Source of the DNA: Clostridia bacterium
GTDB taxonomy: Bacteria; Bacillota; Clostridia; Oscillospirales; Butyricicoccaceae
Direction of reading: 5' to 3'
NCBI GenBank assembly: GCA_017556565.1
Contig: JAFYMQ010000099.1
Span: 1-8,927, forward strand
Length of the DNA stretch: 8,927 nt
The notes beneath the pieces were generated by a model. That model saw nothing but the letters and a program-made list of their open reading frames with translations, searched no databases and was not told the origin of the DNA. Shown in pieces: positions 5,473 through 8,927 of the stretch (within the stretch, counting starts at the first letter, position 1; every line of letters starts with the position of its first letter). The translations under genes were made by a program, and so were the position numbers.

Positions 5473-5979
5473 ATGAACAGAACGGACAAGATCAACTATT
5501 ATCTGGATATCGCACAGACCGTGCTCGAGCGCGGCACCTGCCTCAGACGCAACGTAGGCGCTATAATCGTCAAGAACGACGTTATCATTTCCACCGGTTA
5601 CGCAGGCGCACCCCGCGGAAGGGCAAACTGCACCGATCTGGGCTATTGCCGCCGTGTTCAGCTTGGCATCCCCTCGGGTCAGCGCTATGAGCTTTGCCGC
5701 AGCGTCCATGCAGAAGCCAACTGCATCATCGCCGCCTCCCGTGAAGAAATGCTGGGCTCCACCCTGTACCTTGCCATGGTGGATGCGCAGACAGGGGAGA
5801 TAGTCCCCTCGGCAAGCCCCTGCAGCATGTGCCGCCGCCTGATCATCAACGCCGGTATCGAGGAGGTCATTGTCCGCACCAGCAAGACCGAGTACAAGCG
5901 CTTTGCCGTTGCCGATTGGATAGACAACGACGACACCCTCCCCGAGGAAAAGGACGAATACCACGGCGACAAAAAATAA
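5473..5979 (+). CDS. Deoxycytidylate (dCMP) deaminase family protein
   Basis: A zinc-dependent deaminase, most likely converting dCMP to dUMP for thymidylate synthesis. Counting from the ATG at 5473 it has 168 residues. LRRNVGAIIVKND near residue 25 is the substrate-side strand, SVHAEAN (His79, Glu81) holds the zinc-ligand histidine and the proton-shuttling glutamate, and PCSMCRRLIINAGI (Cys117, Cys120) supplies the other two zinc ligands. The insertion GYAGAPRGRANCTDLGYC...GIPSGQRYELC between them is typical of dCMP deaminases rather than cytidine or guanine deaminases. An in-frame ATG at 5464 overlaps the end of the GGGAG ribosome binding site, so the second ATG, nine bases after it, is the better start. 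It is a single-gene unit divergent from tRNA-Gly and ended by the terminator at 5994. ComEB is the nearest named relative, but the symbol is not certain. Confidence 0.9.
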   Translation: MNRTDKINYYLDIAQTVLERGTCLRRNVGAIIVKNDVIISTGYAGAPRGRANCTDLGYCRRVQLGIPSGQRYELCRSVHAEANCIIAASREEMLGSTLYLAMVDAQTGEIVPSASPCSMCRRLIINAGIEEVIVRTSKTEYKRFAVADWIDNDDTLPEEKDEYHGDKK

Positions 5980-5993
5980 CCCCGACAATATAC

Positions 5994-6023
5994 AAAACTC
6001 CGCCCGACTCGGGCGGAGTTTTT
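5994..6023. terminator. Bidirectional terminator between the deaminase and histidine kinase genes
   Basis: A perfect 13-bp stem, AAAACTCCGCCCG (5994-6006) and CGGGCGGAGTTTT (6010-6022), with a very short loop and a five-T run at 6019-6023. On the minus strand four Ts end the stem as well, so it can end both converging transcripts. It sits 14 bases after the deaminase stop and 12 bases after the histidine kinase stop. Confidence 0.92.
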
Positions 6024-6034
6024 GCGTGTTTTGG

Positions 6035-8077
6035 TCAAATGGTGAAGCCAAACTGCACTCCCATAGCAGTGTTGCGTGCCAGACACACGCCGCCGTGGAG
6101 CAGAACAATGTTCTTGACTATAGCAAGCCCCAGTCCCGTACCCACGCTTGAACGGGACTCGTCGGTGCGGTAAAACGCATCCCATACCTTGCTCAACGCG
6201 TCTTTGCTCATTGGCTGGCTTTCGTTTTCCACCGTAAAGCTTACCCCGCCTTTGTCGTTGAGCACTCTGACTATGATCTTTCCGCCCTGAGGGGTGTACT
6301 TTATTGCGTTGCTTGCCAGATTTTCCACCGCCTGAGTGATGCGTGCGCGGTCTGCATTGAACTCAAAATCTTTTGGGAACACGTATTCTATCCTCAGCTC
6401 TTTTTCCTGCGCCAGCATATCCAGCCGCCCGAATACTTCTTTCGTCACCTCGATCAGCGAAAACGGCTCGCGACTCAGCTTGACCCTGCCCGCCTCCAGC
6501 CTTGACAGATCAAGCATCTGCAATACCATCAGGTCGGTGCGCTGCGCCTCATGCAGTATCACGTCAATGTATTTGTCTCTCTTTTCCTCGGCGATATGCT
6601 CTTTTATACCCTCGGCATAGCTGTGTATGACCGCAAGGGGAGTCTTGAGCTCGTGAGCAATATCCGATACCATACGTCTGCGGTTTTCCTCTGCCGTCTT
6701 TGCATAATCCAAAGCTGCATTGAGCCGTGAGATCTCATCCTGCAGCTTTTGTTTGGCCTTTCGGCTGTTTATGAATCCCTCCTGCAGTTTGTTTCCCTCA
6801 TACCACCTGCGCGAGCGATAATGCTCGATATCGGCAAAAGGATCCTCACTGCACAAAGCATCACACACCACCTGCATAGGCTTTATCAAATGCCGCCTGA
6901 TAATAAGCAGGATCACAGCTGCGATCACAGCCGTAAGCAAAAAGCTTACGGTATACACGTGCCTCAGATCCAGCATAGCCGTCAGGGTAGGGGTGCAGCG
7001 TACCAGAGCCAGTCCGTAATAATTAACGCTTGCTCCTTCATATACAAACGGGAGAGCACTTTCACCTATATCACCGCCTGCAGTGTAACTATAATACACG
7101 CTGGGGATTATGGTCGTCATGCTGAGGGAGTATTCTTTTTCATCCGCACGCAGAGTTCTGTCTGCAAGATCAGGCCCCAGTTTTTGTGCCAGTTCGGTCA
7201 GGCTTTCGTATTTTTCGCCCATATAGCTAAAGGCGTGTGAGGGTTTTGCCAGACACATATCAAAGGAGTCGGTGTATATCGAGACCTTTTGCACCCCATC
7301 TACAGCGGCATCGGGGTCTTCGTATATCGTGTTCCATTCCAGATCCTGAGTGCGGGCTGCATACCAGACCCTCAGAAAATCCGGACGGTCAGCGCTGTCG
7401 TCCCACTGTTCGTATTCTCCGATATAGGCTATTTTTGTTGGTATAAACTCCTCCTCCTGCATGTATCCCTCTACCTTCAAGCCCTGGGCGAGAGAACGAA
7501 GTTGCGAGGAGGATTCTATATCAATACTCAGCTTATCCCTCTTAAAGGGTACCTTGATATATTTTCCGCTTGGAAATGTGTGGTTATCCAAAGTGTTCCA
7601 CTCTTCTTCGGTAAAATAGTGGAAATAAATAAAGTCCTCGTTGCTGCTTGCTATAATATTTCCATCACCGTCAAAAAGAACGTATAGAAAATCACATATA
7701 TCCTCAAAAGCGATCTCGGGCCGCCGCTCCTTTACAAACGGAATGTTTACTCCTTTATAGAAGTTCGATTTGATACTGTAATCATCCCCTCGGGATGCCT
7801 GTGCCAGGACTTCCCAAATACGGTTGTTTCTGTAGTTTTCGGTTTTTGCATCCAGTTCCAGGGTGTACTTAGTGTTGAGATCCAGAGCTCGGGTCAGGCC
7901 GGATGAATACTCGGCGTACCTTTCCAAAAACGGCTCTGCGGCATACTCCGCAGTCACCGCCGTCAGGCAGTACATTCCCGCTGCCCATACAATAAGCATA
8001 CCCACAGCCACTATCAGGCTTATCATAGTCATAGACTTGGGCAGACGGGGAGTGCGGTCAATCTTTTTTCTTGCCAT
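6035..8077 (-). CDS. Sensor histidine kinase with a large extracytoplasmic domain
   Basis: Membrane partner of the adjacent response regulator; it autophosphorylates on histidine and passes the phosphate on. The 680 residues comprise a basic N-terminus, a first membrane segment (about 17-41), roughly 335 residues outside the membrane, and a second membrane segment (about 377-395). A charged, coiled-coil-prone linker without a clear HAMP domain follows, then the H-box SDIAHELKTPL with His475, the N-box ENLASNAIKY (Asn590) and the G2 box GTGLGL (646-651). The G1 region reads VENESQPMS in place of a DxGxG motif, a variation seen in other Gram-positive kinases of this type. The outer domain is rich in aromatic and acidic residues and I cannot assign it to a known sensor family, so the signal is unknown. 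Translation is probably coupled: GGAGGG (8084-8089) lies in the last codons of the regulator, whose stop is two bases upstream of the ATG. Confidence 0.94.
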   Translation of the reverse strand: MARKKIDRTPRLPKSMTMISLIVAVGMLIVWAAGMYCLTAVTAEYAAEPFLERYAEYSSGLTRALDLNTKYTLELDAKTENYRNNRIWEVLAQASRGDDYSIKSNFYKGVNIPFVKERRPEIAFEDICDFLYVLFDGDGNIIASSNEDFIYFHYFTEEEWNTLDNHTFPSGKYIKVPFKRDKLSIDIESSSQLRSLAQGLKVEGYMQEEEFIPTKIAYIGEYEQWDDSADRPDFLRVWYAARTQDLEWNTIYEDPDAAVDGVQKVSIYTDSFDMCLAKPSHAFSYMGEKYESLTELAQKLGPDLADRTLRADEKEYSLSMTTIIPSVYYSYTAGGDIGESALPFVYEGASVNYYGLALVRCTPTLTAMLDLRHVYTVSFLLTAVIAAVILLIIRRHLIKPMQVVCDALCSEDPFADIEHYRSRRWYEGNKLQEGFINSRKAKQKLQDEISRLNAALDYAKTAEENRRRMVSDIAHELKTPLAVIHSYAEGIKEHIAEEKRDKYIDVILHEAQRTDLMVLQMLDLSRLEAGRVKLSREPFSLIEVTKEVFGRLDMLAQEKELRIEYVFPKDFEFNADRARITQAVENLASNAIKYTPQGGKIIVRVLNDKGGVSFTVENESQPMSKDALSKVWDAFYRTDESRSSVGTGLGLAIVKNIVLLHGGVCLARNTAMGVQFGFTI

Positions 8078-8079
8078 AC

Positions 8080-8751
8080 TCAGCCCTCCATTTTGTACCC
8101 GGCCTTGATGACCGTTTTGATGCAGTCGGAGTATTTGCCCAGTTTTTCGCGCAGCCGCCTGATATGTGTGTCAACCGCGCGGTCTTCGCCCTCGTAGTCA
8201 TAGCCCCAGCATTTTACAAGCAGCTGCTCACGGCTGAGCACTATATTCTTGTTCTGCATCAGGCATTTGAGCAGGGCAAACTCTTTTGGCGTGAGCATGA
8301 CCTCGTTTTTGCCCGCAAAGACCCTGCGTGTACTTGTTTCCAGCACTATTTCGCCGCAGTCCATCCGCTCACCGAACACCACCCTGCGCTGATTGCGCTT
8401 TATGAGAGCTTCGGTCTTGGCATAAAGCACCGACAGCGAAAAGGGCTTGGTGATATAATCGTCTGCGCCCAGCTCAAAGCCCAGCAGCTTGTCCTCTTCA
8501 TCCGACAAAGCGGTCAGGAATATGATCGGCACGTCACTGCTGCGTCGAAGAGCGCGGCAGACCGACAGGCCGTCCAGCTCGGGCATCATAATATCCAGCA
8601 GCACGGCGTCAAACTCCTGTTCGGAGATAATTTGCAGAGCCTCAACGCCGTTGCAGGCCTGAGTCGGAATATCCCCGCGGCTGTGCATCAGGTCGCATAG
8701 CACCTCGCGCAGCTTGGGTTCGTCCTCGACTATGAGTATTCGGTAATTCAT
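8080..8751 (-). CDS. OmpR/PhoB-family response regulator
   Basis: A DNA-binding response regulator of 223 residues. The receiver domain (1-115) has the acidic pocket Glu9/Asp10, the phosphoacceptor Asp53 in VLLDIMMPELDG, Thr80 and Lys102 in ADDYITKPF. The C-terminal winged helix (about 130-223) contains LTPKEFALLKCL, VLSREQLL and the recognition-helix region DRAVDTHIRRLREKL. I chose the ATG at 8749-8751 because GGGAGG (8760-8765) lies at good spacing and MNYRILIVEDEP is the usual start. The in-frame ATG at 8808 would add 19 non-conserved residues, sits almost at the predicted transcription start and lacks a binding site. It is the first gene of a two-gene unit with the kinase. Targets cannot be inferred, as no transporter or other effector gene lies beside it in the window. 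Confidence 0.95.
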   Translation of the reverse strand: MNYRILIVEDEPKLREVLCDLMHSRGDIPTQACNGVEALQIISEQEFDAVLLDIMMPELDGLSVCRALRRSSDVPIIFLTALSDEEDKLLGFELGADDYITKPFSLSVLYAKTEALIKRNQRRVVFGERMDCGEIVLETSTRRVFAGKNEVMLTPKEFALLKCLMQNKNIVLSREQLLVKCWGYDYEGEDRAVDTHIRRLREKLGKYSDCIKTVIKAGYKMEG

Positions 8752-8817
8752 GCTTTTTCCCTCCCTTTGCCTGCAGTATACTATGCCGATGTGTATTCTC
8801 TGTGTCATTTTGAAACT

Positions 8818-8823
8818 ATTATA
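8818..8823 (-). promoter_or_regulatory. Promoter -10 of the two-component operon
   Basis: On the minus strand a perfect TATAAT preceded by TGG, an extended -10. I see no good -35 at 16-18 bases; the region there is T-rich (TTTTTGTTTGG). The predicted leader is about 60 bases. The weak -35 would fit either an extended -10 promoter or one helped by an activator, possibly the regulator itself. Confidence 0.6.
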
Positions 8824-8842
8824 CCATATATTTTGCCAAACA

Positions 8843-8877
8843 AAAACGGATACCCGATATTTTCGGGTATCCGTTTT
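8843..8877. terminator. Strong terminator at the right edge
   Basis: A perfect 15-bp stem (8843-8857 with 8863-8877, core ACGGATACCCGA/TCGGGTATCCGT) with a five-base loop, T-rich on both strands. It lies just behind the stop codon of the partial minus-strand gene and insulates the two-component operon promoter from it. Confidence 0.9.
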
Positions 8878-8881
8878 ATAC

Positions 8882-8927
8882 TCAGCAGCGGTTTTTGCCG
8901 CCGAACTTGTCCTTTGCTCTCCGCTGG
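8882..8927 (-). CDS. C-terminal end of an unidentified protein (partial)
   Basis: The minus strand reads QRRAKDKFGGKNRC followed by a TGA stop (8882-8884). The strong terminator begins five bases later, which supports this as the true end of a minus-strand gene entering from the right. The end is basic and finishes in cysteine. Fourteen residues are too few to name the protein. Confidence 0.45.
   Translation of the reverse strand, partial: QRRAKDKFGGKNRC

Noticed and set aside
5434..6108. A 224-codon minus-strand open frame opposite the deaminase gene
   Set aside because: It crosses a strong terminator and overlaps two well-supported genes.
8071..8700. A 209-codon plus-strand open frame opposite the response regulator
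   Set aside because: The minus strand carries a canonical regulator; this frame is its shadow.
8752..8808. Longer N-terminus of the response regulator from the ATG at 8808
   Set aside because: The added residues are not part of the receiver fold, the ATG is almost at the predicted transcription start, and the ATG at 8751 has a good ribosome binding site.

Overview
The window reads as ordinary chromosome from a low-to-mid-GC Gram-positive anaerobe, most likely a Ruminococcus-like member of the Clostridia (inference). The reasons are strong AGGAGG-type ribosome binding sites, AT-rich intergenic spaces with TTGACA/TATAAT promoters and extended -10 boxes, intrinsic terminators with perfect stems, a RelP-type small alarmone synthetase, and protein sequences that resemble clostridial homologues. 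No mobile element, CRISPR array, phage gene or defence island is visible.

Layout. Positions 1-618 (minus) hold the 5' part of a nicotinate phosphoribosyltransferase gene (pncB, NAD salvage), preceded by a leader that can fold up to its ribosome binding site. It shares a divergent promoter region (about 619-803) with a plus-strand threonine unit. That unit is threonine synthase thrC, interrupted by a frameshift near 2020-2044 with its C-terminal part continuing in another frame to 2278, followed 24 bases later by an ApgM-family phosphoglycerate-mutase-like gene (2303-3523). This family has been proposed to act as a non-orthologous homoserine kinase, which would make the pair the last two steps of threonine synthesis. 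A terminator at 3544-3579 ends the unit.

On the minus strand are relP (3623-4318, (p)ppGpp synthesis) and birA (4413-5144, biotin protein ligase without a DNA-binding domain). A monocistronic tRNA-Gly(GCC) gene (5276-5351) has a consensus promoter and its own terminator. Divergent from the tRNA is a plus-strand deoxycytidylate deaminase family gene (5473-5979). A shared bidirectional terminator (5994-6023) separates it from a minus-strand two-component system: an OmpR-type response regulator (8080-8751) followed two bases later by a 680-residue sensor histidine kinase (6035-8077) with a large, unrecognised extracytoplasmic domain. A strong terminator (8843-8877) and the last 14 codons of an unidentified minus-strand gene lie at the right edge.

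Most of the coding content is housekeeping. The less routine signals are regulatory or structural: the thrC frameshift, the candidate alternative homoserine kinase, a foldable pncB leader, an inverted repeat covering both divergent -10 regions upstream of pncB and thrC, a perfect 8-bp repeat that can hide the relP ribosome binding site only on longer transcripts, and several short palindromes at promoters. None of these amounts to a clearly new system from sequence alone.
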